DNA of 64,000 nt, taken from positions 34,858-98,857 of the forward strand of contig NZ_SWCO01000006.1 of the NCBI RefSeq assembly GCF_005117025.1. Direction: 5' to 3'. The notes below the pieces were generated by a model. It saw only the letters and a program-made list of their open reading frames with translations. It did not search any database and was not told the DNA's origin. Positions within the stretch are counted from its first letter, which is position 1. The number at the start of each line of letters is the position of its first letter. The stretch is from Alteromonas portus. GTDB lineage: Bacteria > Pseudomonadota > Gammaproteobacteria > Enterobacterales > Alteromonadaceae. The translations under genes and the position numbers were made by a program. Shown one piece after another: positions 18,482 through 26,922 of this stretch.

Positions 18482-19120
18482 ATGGCAATTTCAGATATGC
18501 GCAGGCAGTACTCAAAGGGCAGTTTGAGTGAGTCAGATATAACTTCAAATCCGTTTACTTTATTCGATAAATGGTTAAAAGATGCCATTGACGCCGGAAT
18601 TCCTGATCCTACTGCTATGACGGTTGCTACCGTCGATGCCAGCGGCCAACCCTCGCAGCGTATCGTTTTGTTAAAAGATGTCAGTGAAAAAGGCTTCGTG
18701 TTTTTTACTAACTTAGGCAGCCGCAAGGCGCAAGAGTTAGCAGTAAACCCTAAAGTGTCGTGTCACTTCCCGTGGTTTTTTATGGAGCGCCAAGTTCGTG
18801 TATGTGGCAGTGTTGAAAAACTTTCTGTTTCTGAGAATGCCGCCTATTTCTTTTCGAGACCAAAAGACAGTCAGCTAGCAGCGTATGCGTCAAAGCAAAG
18901 CAAACCTATCGGCAGTAGGGAGCTTCTACTGACCCAGTTTAAGCAGTTGAAAGATAAGTTTGCTAACAAAGAGCTTCCCGTGCCGGACTTTTGGGGCGGT
19001 TTCAGGATCGTGCCTCATCAAATTGAGTTTTGGCAAGGTGGAGAAGATAGGCTACATGACCGCTTTGAATACAATAAAACTGAAGATGGCGTGTGGGCAA
19101 CACAGCGCCTAATGCCGTAG
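18482..19120 (+). CDS. pdxH: Pyridoxamine 5'-phosphate oxidase
   Basis: A 212-residue FMN enzyme converting pyridoxine or pyridoxamine phosphate to pyridoxal phosphate. Family blocks present are MRRQYSKGSLSE at the N-terminus, AMTVATVDASGQPSQRIVLLK, FVFFTNLGSRKAQEL, RQVRVCGSVEKL, YFFSRPKDSQLAAYAS and the C-terminal FWQGGEDRLHDRFEY. The length matches E. coli PdxH (218). The ATG at 18482 has GGGAG upstream. It is monocistronic. PLP produced here serves enzymes such as GlyA in this window. Confidence 0.97.
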   Translation: MAISDMRRQYSKGSLSESDITSNPFTLFDKWLKDAIDAGIPDPTAMTVATVDASGQPSQRIVLLKDVSEKGFVFFTNLGSRKAQELAVNPKVSCHFPWFFMERQVRVCGSVEKLSVSENAAYFFSRPKDSQLAAYASKQSKPIGSRELLLTQFKQLKDKFANKELPVPDFWGGFRIVPHQIEFWQGGEDRLHDRFEYNKTEDGVWATQRLMP

Positions 19121-19235
19121 GGTATTGTTATACCTGTCGTTCCCGCTAAAGTACTTCGCTAGAATGTGAGCCCGCCCAACTATTGAGCTTGTGGATAGCG
19201 TGCGGCGAGATAAGTAACAAGGAGGCATCTAAATC

Positions 19236-20066
19236 GTGATTGATAGCCATTGCCATCTGGACCTACTTGCACAAAAGAAAGATCTTAGATTTGCATTAGA
19301 AAGTGCCAAAGCCGCAGGGATTACCCGCATCATGGCACCTAGCATTAACCCCGAATCTTGGCAGGCGCTGCAGGGGTTAAGTGAACAGTACAGCGGCCTT
19401 TTTCCTATAGATACTGCGCTTGGGCTTCATCCCTATTTTCTGACAGCAGGTAGCTTCGACAAGCCGCATTCCTCGCCAGAAGAGAATGCGCAATCAGTCG
19501 AAGAACGTCTTCGCCAGCTAGAAGACGCTACGACTAACTTGCACCCTTCGGTAAAAGCGGTGGGAGAAACAGGTATTGATGGGCATATAACCGTGCCATT
19601 AGCGCTTCAACAACACGTGCTGTATACCCATTTAAAACTTGCCGACAAAGTATCGCTACCTGTAATTTTGCATCACAGAAAAAGCCATCACTTGCTCGTT
19701 GAAGCATTGAAGCAAACCAAATACCAAGGTATAGGCGTTGTGCATGCTTTTTCTGGAAGTGTTGAAGCAGCGAAGGGGTATATTGAACGAGGGTTTTACC
19801 TGGGTATTGGTGGCACCATCACCTATGAACGGGCGCAAAAAACTCGCAACACCCTTGAGTTTTTGCTGGAACACCACTTTGATAAATTGCTTTTAGAAAC
19901 GGACGCCCCAGACATGCCCATGTGTGGGAGGCAAGGGGAGCCCAATGAACCTGGCTATCTCACTGACGTGGTCAATGCCATGAGTGAACGTTTCACTGTT
20001 TCTACCCAAGAAATCGTCTCAACAACATCTGCAAACTACCTTCGATTGTTTAACATAACAAGTTGA
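19236..20066 (+). CDS. TatD family metal-dependent hydrolase
   Basis: A 276-residue TIM-barrel hydrolase. Metal ligands are HCH at residues 5-7 (MIDSHCHLDL), Glu in AVGETGID, His in ILHHRKSH, His in GVVHAFSG and Asp in LLETDAPDMP. The family includes DNases and D-aminoacyl-tRNA deacylases. The sequence seems closer to the YjjV subgroup than to TatD itself. The GTG start at 19236 is supported by AAGGAGG about 10 bases upstream. It probably stands alone; the substrate is unknown. Confidence 0.88.
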   Translation: MIDSHCHLDLLAQKKDLRFALESAKAAGITRIMAPSINPESWQALQGLSEQYSGLFPIDTALGLHPYFLTAGSFDKPHSSPEENAQSVEERLRQLEDATTNLHPSVKAVGETGIDGHITVPLALQQHVLYTHLKLADKVSLPVILHHRKSHHLLVEALKQTKYQGIGVVHAFSGSVEAAKGYIERGFYLGIGGTITYERAQKTRNTLEFLLEHHFDKLLLETDAPDMPMCGRQGEPNEPGYLTDVVNAMSERFTVSTQEIVSTTSANYLRLFNITS

Positions 20067-20110
20067 TAGCTTTTTTCGCAGTAGCGAAAAGTGGGCTTGG
20101 CTGATAGCAG

Positions 20111-20806
20111 CTAAGTTTTATTCTTTTTACGTTTAGATTCTATGACTTGAATGAACCAAGGGCGAGATTTATAAAATGCGCGGGTTAGATATATGCCTAG
20201 CATTAGCGCTAGGAAAACCAGAATACACGCAATAAACGCCAGCTGATAGCGCAAAGTAAGCGGGCTTTTTAAAACAGCTTGCGTATTCATGTGAATGTTT
20301 ACATAACCTAACAAGTTGTCACTGTTGTCAGTGATAACCCCTACATAGGTTAGCGGCGTCACACTTTGCGATTGGCTCATCGCTACCACGCTTTCAATTT
20401 GAGGCAAAGGGGCAATATACCTACCGTCTTTATCAAACACGGATAAAGCAAGAATATGAGGCTCATCTAGTAAGATTGCAGCCACACTTTCAATGTATTC
20501 TCTTTGGGCAACGTTACTCGATAACGCTGAGCCCGCCTCTGTTTCAAGGCTTTGACTGGCAAGCTCGTCTGCTACAAAGGCAGGCTGAAGTAGTTTTGCA
20601 TATTGCCTAGCAATACTTTCTCCAGAAAAACGGGTTTGAACCGTTAACCAGTCGTTTTGGTACTGCTGTAACAAAAGTATTAATACAATCACCAGCGCAA
20701 ATACCGTGCTCACCATCAGAGTATGGAATAGCCTTTTTAATGCCGTATACAAAGAATGGGAGTTGTTTTTGTCTTGTGATTGGGCTCTGCTAAGCACGTC
20801 TACCAA
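20111..20806 (-). CDS. AhpA/YtjB (Smp) family membrane protein
   Basis: A 231-residue inner-membrane protein with transmembrane helices at about residues 33-47 and 190-207 flanking a periplasmic PAS/CHASE-like region (SVFDKDGRYIAPLP, VTPLTYVGVITDN). The tail is strongly basic (SKRKKNKT). Its divergent position next to serB is the same as ytjB (smp) in E. coli, which supports the family call. The function is not established; a sensory or envelope role is inferred from topology. Confidence 0.75.
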   Translation of the reverse strand: MVDVLSRAQSQDKNNSHSLYTALKRLFHTLMVSTVFALVIVLILLLQQYQNDWLTVQTRFSGESIARQYAKLLQPAFVADELASQSLETEAGSALSSNVAQREYIESVAAILLDEPHILALSVFDKDGRYIAPLPQIESVVAMSQSQSVTPLTYVGVITDNSDNLLGYVNIHMNTQAVLKSPLTLRYQLAFIACILVFLALMLGIYLTRAFYKSRPWFIQVIESKRKKNKT

Positions 20807-20944
20807 TGCGTCATTCCATAAATGCTATGAGTTGCCTAACAGTAGGTGAAATCTAAATAATTTTAAAGAGGATATTTTATTAGTTAGCCTAATTGGTTAG
20901 CATTAGAGCATCATTTGCCAACCACCGCAGTTTCTGTGTGCGTT

Positions 20945-21928
20945 ATGAAAGACACCTTTATCATAGATATTAATAACGACGATATTCATCTAGCTTCCTC
21001 TCTGTCAAACTTTGTCAGTAATGAGCACAATCATCTCCCGTATTCGCATACGCTGACTGTGATTGGTCAAGCGGTTACGCCTTATCTATTAAATGGCGTA
21101 TTGGAGAAACTAAAAGTAGTATTCACACCGCTGAGCGCCGCGTTTCATCATTTACACCAGCAAATGGGTGATGACGTTGTTGAAGTAAGAGGTAATTTAA
21201 GTGATCACGAGCTTGAAAATATTAAGCCACTGCTTGGAGATGTAAGTAAAGCATTTAACCTTGATGTAGGTCTTCAAGCTTCACGACCATCGCTGTCTGA
21301 GCCTGGACTACTGGTCATGGATATGGACAGCACTGTTATCGCCATTGAATGTATTGATGAGATAGCAAAGCTTGCTGGCGTAGGTGAGCAGGTGGCGGAA
21401 GTTACCGCTAAAGCCATGCGTGGTGAAATTGCTTTTAACGATAGTTTGACGCACCGGGTAGCGTGTCTAGAAGGCGTGCCTATTAAGCACCTAAATCAAA
21501 TACGTGACAGCATTCCAATAATGCCTGGTATTCAAGCACTGCTTAGTCAGTTGAAAAAGCATGATTGGAAGTTGGCTATCGCATCGGGAGGCTTTACCTT
21601 TTTTGCTGATCACCTAAAAGAGAGGCTAGGCCTTGACTATGCGATTTCCAATACACTAGCGGTACATGATGAATGTTTAACGGGTAAGGTGGTTGGTGAA
21701 ATTATCAATGCAGACGTAAAAGCCCGTACGGTAAGAGAACTTGCAGAAAAGTGGCAAATCCCCTCTAATCAAACCGTTGCTATGGGTGATGGTGCCAATG
21801 ATTTAGTTATGATGGCAGAGTCTGCACTTGGCGTAGCGTGCCATGGCAAACCCTTAGTTAATGAAAAAGCAGATGTGGCGATACGCGTTGGTAGTTTGAA
21901 CAGCCTTCTATATTTTTTAGATAAATAA
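20945..21928 (+). CDS. serB: Phosphoserine phosphatase
   Basis: A 327-residue HAD-family phosphatase, the last step of serine synthesis. An N-terminal regulatory region of about 110 residues is followed by the catalytic domain. DMDST at 126-130 holds the nucleophile Asp126 and acid/base Asp128; motif II is AIASGGFTFF and motif IV is GDGANDLVMM. An upstream in-frame TTG exists at 20915, but the ATG at 20945 is preferred. Serine made here feeds GlyA, encoded 9 kb away. Confidence 0.95.
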   Translation: MKDTFIIDINNDDIHLASSLSNFVSNEHNHLPYSHTLTVIGQAVTPYLLNGVLEKLKVVFTPLSAAFHHLHQQMGDDVVEVRGNLSDHELENIKPLLGDVSKAFNLDVGLQASRPSLSEPGLLVMDMDSTVIAIECIDEIAKLAGVGEQVAEVTAKAMRGEIAFNDSLTHRVACLEGVPIKHLNQIRDSIPIMPGIQALLSQLKKHDWKLAIASGGFTFFADHLKERLGLDYAISNTLAVHDECLTGKVVGEIINADVKARTVRELAEKWQIPSNQTVAMGDGANDLVMMAESALGVACHGKPLVNEKADVAIRVGSLNSLLYFLDK

Positions 21929-21948
21929 CAGACAAAGATAAGTGATAG

Positions 21949-21993
21949 AAAGACGCTGGTTTCTCATATCAGTCAAACTAGCGTTTCTCAATT
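21949..21993 (+). terminator. Probable terminator after serB
   Basis: ACGCTGGTTT pairs with AAACTAGCGT around a 13-base loop, followed by TTCTCAATTTTTGC. The stem has one G-T pair. It sits between serB and the convergent PilZ gene. Confidence 0.6.
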
Positions 21994-22152
21994 TTTGCTC
22001 TGCGATGCTGCCAAAAATTCACTTTTCAGAGGTTGGCGTCTAGTGTCGTTTCAGTTAATCCCAACTCATCGTGCCCACTTTAAACGCTACGCTTTTAGTG
22101 AGTAATACACTTAAGCTCGGCGTTCATGGACGCTGGCGTGAGGTCACCGATA

Positions 22153-24681
22153 TTAGCTATGGGATGTTCGCTGCAACACCGGCTGAATGGCACTTTTAAG
22201 CGTTTTATTCGCCGTGATGTCTTCCATCGAAAAACCGTACCTTATCAGAACCTCATCGGTCACATCGATAAGGTGAGAACATGCGGCAATACTCCACATT
22301 TTTTTCTCTAACTCGCGGGCTCTGTGCATAGCGTACATAGTAACGTAGTTAATCTCAGTTTGTAGCATGGACAAGTCAGGCTTACCCGTGGTAGTTAGCA
22401 TAACGTGTATAGCAACAAACTGACCGCGTACCATGGCTTCTCGAATAAACGCACGGCGCTGTTCGTTACTTTCAAATTTATGGGAGTAGCGAGGAATAAT
22501 TGCCATTCGCGGTTCTTTTTGAGAGGCATCAAATGATATGAAGAGCTCTTGTCGCAATGGCATATTTTCAAGCTTGACCGCTTTAATTCCACTTTGAACA
22601 AACGGGGAGTCTTGCTTCCTGTCTCGGAACAAAAACTCCAAGTTCACTTTGCCACGCTCTGCATATTGCGTGGTAAGAGTGGTAATTCGTTCGTCTTGTT
22701 TTCCGACGATACAAGCCTGAGGCGTGTATCGCACACCTTCTTTGCTCATCAGAAAAGACAGTGAAGTCGCGTTTCTAGCGTTTATGCAGCGAAGCGCTTG
22801 CCCCATACCCGGGACTTCTTCTTCATCATTGTCGACTTTCAAGTTGCCTTTATTCTTCTTGATCAACTCTTCAAAGAAGTTGCGTGCGCTTTTACCTTCA
22901 TCGCCGGTCGCTGTCTTCAAGTGAAGAATATTTTTCTCCACATTATGGTAGATAATATCGTATTGAAGATGCATAACGTCAAACGCGTTTGCTATCTCTT
23001 GAAGGCGAGGAAACGCAACTTCGACTCTACCCTCTAAACTTCCACTGTAGTCTTTTGCAAGCTCAATTCGAAGACCTAAGCCATGAACTGAAATATCTTC
23101 GCTTATGCCTCGATGGACCGTCGTCTCTCCATTAAACCTTACTTCAATCTGCGTTCTTAACTGATAGCGACTTTCTATGCGCTGCTCTTCGTACTTAAAG
23201 CGAACCAGATGAATATTGGAGGCTGCACGATTTCTGGGATGACCAAAAATCCTTAAATGGGAAAGATTGTCTCGATTAAACTTAAGCTCGTTATAGGTTT
23301 CTTGCCCTGTTACCGAGGTCACGTCAGTTACATGAGCAAGATAGCGAAGGTTTTTTAATTTAGACATTAACCGCGCTGAAGGCGGTGTGTTGAGTTTTTT
23401 AACTTTATTGCCAACAGAGTCTGGAATAGAGAGCGGGATGTGCGCTTGTTCGGGCTCCATATCTGTTAGCGTTATTTTAAACACTCGCCAGCTGGCCTTT
23501 CTCGAACCAAAACCTAGGAACACACGCGACAATATTTCTTTTTGCTGAAGCTCCTCATATGCGGCGGAATAAAAGTAAACCTTATCGCTATGCAGGTGAG
23601 TAAAACTGAAGACAAAAATCTCTCTTACTTCATCCGACTTATTGAGCAAACGCGCCAGCCTTTCTTGTGTTAGCAAGAAATTCAGACGACAGTTGTCTTC
23701 TTCATCTTGCCAATATTGAACGGTTTCTCGGTTAACTTCATTTACCATTGCATAGCGTGGAACCAAGGTTTCATTTACCACATCAATAAATATAGGAAGT
23801 GTAGGGCTGCGAGGAGAAAAGTACTGTTCACATGTCTTGCTGGTTATCGCTTCAATGGTATTCGTCATGTTCACTTTATAACGACGTTTATTGCCGTGTA
23901 TGAAGGTTTCTAAGAACTTGTCGAATGCCGGGCTTGGGTGAGTCTTGTCGCGCTGTAAGGCTAAGTAGTTAACGTCATTCTTTGTAATGATTTTCACTAG
24001 TTTGTAAGCAATGCCATTTTTTTTATCCATGGCAAATTCGCTTTCAAGCCCTCTGAAGTAAATAAAAAGGGTTTCGCCTTTTTCAAAAAAAGAGTCTTTT
24101 GATAATTTTATCTGCAGGCCTTCAAGAGAAATATCCACGCTCAAGCCACGCATTGATTGATTTGCACTGTTGAATATCTCTACGGCAACCGCAAAGTTCA
24201 TGCGCTCCGTATTACGCTGCCTATAGTCGAGAAGGTTTACAGTGGGAACTTTAAATTGTTCTAAAACCGCAGAACGTTTTTTAACTTCGGGGTTTTCTTT
24301 ATCTGCGCGCTCTTGAGCAAGCTCTTTTTCGCGCATTAGGCGGAAGTTATTTTCAGTGTTTTGAACGGCCTCGTACACACCGTACGTGTATCGACCAAAC
24401 ACGCGCAGTTGTTCTTCAAACTTATCAACAGCCACGTCATCCATGTAGTGGCTTCTACCTTCGTGCACATATTTTTTGCACTTTCCGTCAACATGGCCGC
24501 GCAAATCTATGGTACGCATGCAAGGTTTGGCTAAACGCTTTACTTCCATTTTAATTAGAAAGCGTTTTTCTTTTGGAACGTCAGAAGCAGTTTGAAGCAA
24601 TACCTGGTTAAATTCAGGCTCATTAACCATAGGCTTTAGCTGTTCAATAATGTCAGCATATTGCTTTAAATCTTGACTCAT
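22153..24681 (-). CDS. Large double PilZ-domain protein
   Basis: An 842-residue cytoplasmic protein without signal peptide or membrane helix. Two PilZ c-di-GMP-binding modules are visible. The first has R156-x3-R160 and DISLEG at 183-188; the second has R505-x3-R509 (RYQLR) and DISVHG at 529-534, both fitting RxxxR plus DxSxxG. The N-terminal part (1-150) is charged and helical, and the 250-480 and 600-842 regions look like further PilZ-like or spacer domains with no catalytic motif that I recognise. This suggests a multidomain c-di-GMP receptor. It is monocistronic, convergent with serB and divergent from radA. Confidence 0.8.
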   Translation of the reverse strand: MSQDLKQYADIIEQLKPMVNEPEFNQVLLQTASDVPKEKRFLIKMEVKRLAKPCMRTIDLRGHVDGKCKKYVHEGRSHYMDDVAVDKFEEQLRVFGRYTYGVYEAVQNTENNFRLMREKELAQERADKENPEVKKRSAVLEQFKVPTVNLLDYRQRNTERMNFAVAVEIFNSANQSMRGLSVDISLEGLQIKLSKDSFFEKGETLFIYFRGLESEFAMDKKNGIAYKLVKIITKNDVNYLALQRDKTHPSPAFDKFLETFIHGNKRRYKVNMTNTIEAITSKTCEQYFSPRSPTLPIFIDVVNETLVPRYAMVNEVNRETVQYWQDEEDNCRLNFLLTQERLARLLNKSDEVREIFVFSFTHLHSDKVYFYSAAYEELQQKEILSRVFLGFGSRKASWRVFKITLTDMEPEQAHIPLSIPDSVGNKVKKLNTPPSARLMSKLKNLRYLAHVTDVTSVTGQETYNELKFNRDNLSHLRIFGHPRNRAASNIHLVRFKYEEQRIESRYQLRTQIEVRFNGETTVHRGISEDISVHGLGLRIELAKDYSGSLEGRVEVAFPRLQEIANAFDVMHLQYDIIYHNVEKNILHLKTATGDEGKSARNFFEELIKKNKGNLKVDNDEEEVPGMGQALRCINARNATSLSFLMSKEGVRYTPQACIVGKQDERITTLTTQYAERGKVNLEFLFRDRKQDSPFVQSGIKAVKLENMPLRQELFISFDASQKEPRMAIIPRYSHKFESNEQRRAFIREAMVRGQFVAIHVMLTTTGKPDLSMLQTEINYVTMYAMHRARELEKKMWSIAACSHLIDVTDEVLIRYGFSMEDITANKTLKSAIQPVLQRTSHS

Positions 24682-24870
24682 GAATGCGCAACTTTGTTGT
24701 TTAGTATCATTATTTTAGTTGTTATCGGCAAATCAGCAAAACTCATTAACGTGTAAGTTTGTTTTATATTTTGGTTGTTTTTCTGAACAAAAACTGACCT
24801 TAGGATTGTGCTTAATTCGCTGTTATTAAGTGTTAGAATACTCTTTTTAAGCAATGGATAAAACTGGAAT

Positions 24871-26238
24871 ATGGCAAAACGTAAAACTGCTTATGTGTGT
24901 TCTGACTGCGGGGCCGAGTTTCCTCGATGGCAAGGGCAGTGTTCGGAGTGTAAAGCGTGGAACACAATAAGTGAGTTTGTGGTTGCAAGTGCTAAAAGTG
25001 TCGCGCGCCAAACTACATCAGGGTATGCAGGGCAAACCGCCGCCAAAATCGAAACCTTAAACGCAATAGATTTGGAATCGCTTCCACGTTTTTCTTCAAC
25101 GTTTAAAGAGCTGGATAGAGTGCTAGGTGGTGGCATTGTCCCTGGTGCAGCTATGCTAATCGGTGGGTCGCCAGGTGCAGGTAAAAGTACGCTTTTACTT
25201 CAAGTGATGTGTCAGATGGCAAAAAGCGAAACTGCACTTTATGTGACAGGGGAAGAGTCTCTTCAGCAAGTAGCAATGCGAGCTAAGCGCTTAAACTTAC
25301 CTGATGACAAACTGATGATGCTAGCCGAAACAAATGTGGAAACAATCTGCGATTTAGCGCTTACGAAAAAGCCTAAAATTATGGTTATCGACTCTATTCA
25401 GGTTATGCATGTGTCAGATGTGCAGTCTGCGCCAGGCAGTGTGTCACAAGTACGCGAAAGCGCGGCATATCTAACGCGCTTTGCCAAACAAAATCATATT
25501 GCCATGTTCATTGTCGGTCACGTAACAAAAGACGGTAATTTGGCAGGCCCTAAGGTGCTAGAACACTGTATCGACAGTTCTATGATGCTGGAAGGGGAAA
25601 GCGATGGGCGCTACCGTACCCTTAGAAGCCATAAAAACCGTTTTGGTGCGGTAAACGAACTGGGCGTATTTGCCATGACAGAAAAGGGACTAAAAGAGGT
25701 GAGCAACCCGTCGGCCATCTTTTTAAGTCGAGGAGACAACGAAACGCCAGGGTCGAGCGTGATGGTAATTTGGGAAGGCACCCGCCCGCTCCTAGTGGAA
25801 ATACAGGCATTAGTAGATTACTCCCAAATGTCTAACCCAAGGCGAATTGCTGTAGGGCTAGATCAGAATCGTTTATCAATGCTGTTGGCCGTACTTCACC
25901 GTCATGGCAATGTTCAAATGAATGACCAAGATGTGTTCGTCAATGTGGTGGGTGGGGTACGCGTTTCTGAGACCAGTGCAGACTTGGCGTTATTACTGGC
26001 GATGATTTCCAGCTTTAGAAACCGTTCATTACCGCGCGACTTGATTGTGTTTGGTGAAGTAGGGCTAGCCGGTGAGATTCGCCCGGTGCCCAATGGTACA
26101 GAGCGCATTATTGAGGCGGCGAAACATGGCTTTAAGCGGGCGATAGTGCCAAAAGCGAATGCCCCTAAGCAAGTTATCAATGGTATGAAAGTGGTGCCTG
26201 TAGCGCGCTTATCTGAAGCATTAGATGCCTTGGAATAA
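24871..26238 (+). CDS. radA: DNA repair protein RadA
   Basis: A 455-residue RecA-like branch-migration ATPase. A zinc finger (Cys10, Cys13, Cys24, Cys27) is followed by the Walker A GGSPGAGKST at 98-107 and the RadA-specific KNRFG motif (SHKNRFGAVNELGVF). The Lon-protease-like C-terminal domain ends the protein (DLIVFGEVGLAGEIRPV). It helps recombination intermediates branch-migrate. Two PilZ genes flank it, the small one convergent with it. Confidence 0.97.
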   Translation: MAKRKTAYVCSDCGAEFPRWQGQCSECKAWNTISEFVVASAKSVARQTTSGYAGQTAAKIETLNAIDLESLPRFSSTFKELDRVLGGGIVPGAAMLIGGSPGAGKSTLLLQVMCQMAKSETALYVTGEESLQQVAMRAKRLNLPDDKLMMLAETNVETICDLALTKKPKIMVIDSIQVMHVSDVQSAPGSVSQVRESAAYLTRFAKQNHIAMFIVGHVTKDGNLAGPKVLEHCIDSSMMLEGESDGRYRTLRSHKNRFGAVNELGVFAMTEKGLKEVSNPSAIFLSRGDNETPGSSVMVIWEGTRPLLVEIQALVDYSQMSNPRRIAVGLDQNRLSMLLAVLHRHGNVQMNDQDVFVNVVGGVRVSETSADLALLLAMISSFRNRSLPRDLIVFGEVGLAGEIRPVPNGTERIIEAAKHGFKRAIVPKANAPKQVINGMKVVPVARLSEALDALE

Positions 26239-26363
26239 AGCGAAATGCATTAATGTTAAAGCTGTCCGAAACGCGCAAGAAGACTTGTGAAGTAAGTCTT
26301 TTGGCGCAGTTTGAGGGGGGAGCCTTTTCTGAAGCTTTGCAGAGACTTGTCGTATTTTTTGTT

Positions 26364-26774
26364 CTAATTTGGCACTTGATAAACCGCATTAACCAGTGCA
26401 TTTAGATCTTTTTCTTCAATACTAGCGTCATCGCTGTTTAGTAAAATTAAACGGCGAAGGGCACTTATGCTGTCCACATCCATACGCTCTACTTTACACC
26501 CCAACGAAACAAGCTCCTGTCTGCTGTCAGCGTGGCGATACAACTGCGAGATTGAAAGGGTAATAACAGGGCTGTCTTCATTTGCTTGGAAGGTAGCAAC
26601 ATAAGGTTCATGGCTGTCGAAAGGTAAGTTTGATAATGCGGTTTCCGTTGCCTGAAGTTTTATGCCCTGCAGAGACACGTCGCTTACTACCACATCAATA
26701 CTGTTGTCATTATGTGCCAGTTTGCCGTTTACATTCAGCGGGACTCGTTGGAATTGACGCTTATCTGTCATCAC
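26364..26774 (-). CDS. Small PilZ-domain protein
   Basis: A 136-residue single-domain PilZ protein, a candidate c-di-GMP receptor. RQFQR at residues 6-10 gives the RxxxR motif and DVSLQG at 32-37 gives DxSxxG, at the usual spacing. A helical C-terminal extension (VDSISALRRLILLN) follows, as in stand-alone PilZ adaptors. The start may be either of the first two Met codons. It is convergent with radA and lies 148 bases from the ettA terminus, on the same strand. The partner is unknown. Confidence 0.85.
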   Translation of the reverse strand: MMTDKRQFQRVPLNVNGKLAHNDNSIDVVVSDVSLQGIKLQATETALSNLPFDSHEPYVATFQANEDSPVITLSISQLYRHADSRQELVSLGCKVERMDVDSISALRRLILLNSDDASIEEKDLNALVNAVYQVPN

Positions 26775-26845
26775 TCAAATACCTAGTTTTCATTGACGAC
26801 CTCAGTATTGGCTAATTTTCTCTCGTTCGCAACGAAAGCACGCAA

Positions 26846-26876
26846 ATAAAAAAGCCGCTATCGTTGATAGCGGCCC
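26846..26876 (-). terminator. Terminator after ettA
   Basis: GCCGCTATC/GATAGCGGC is a perfect 9-bp stem with a 3-base loop. On the minus strand it is followed by a T-run, so it ends the ettA transcript. Confidence 0.9.
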
Positions 26877-26922
26877 TTGGTGTCAGCTTAGAGTTATAAC
26901 ACTCTAAATCTCTGGTTCCGAG

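Noticed and set aside
20915..20944. TTG start for serB
   Set aside because: The upstream ten residues are not family-like; ATG 20945 gives a normal length.
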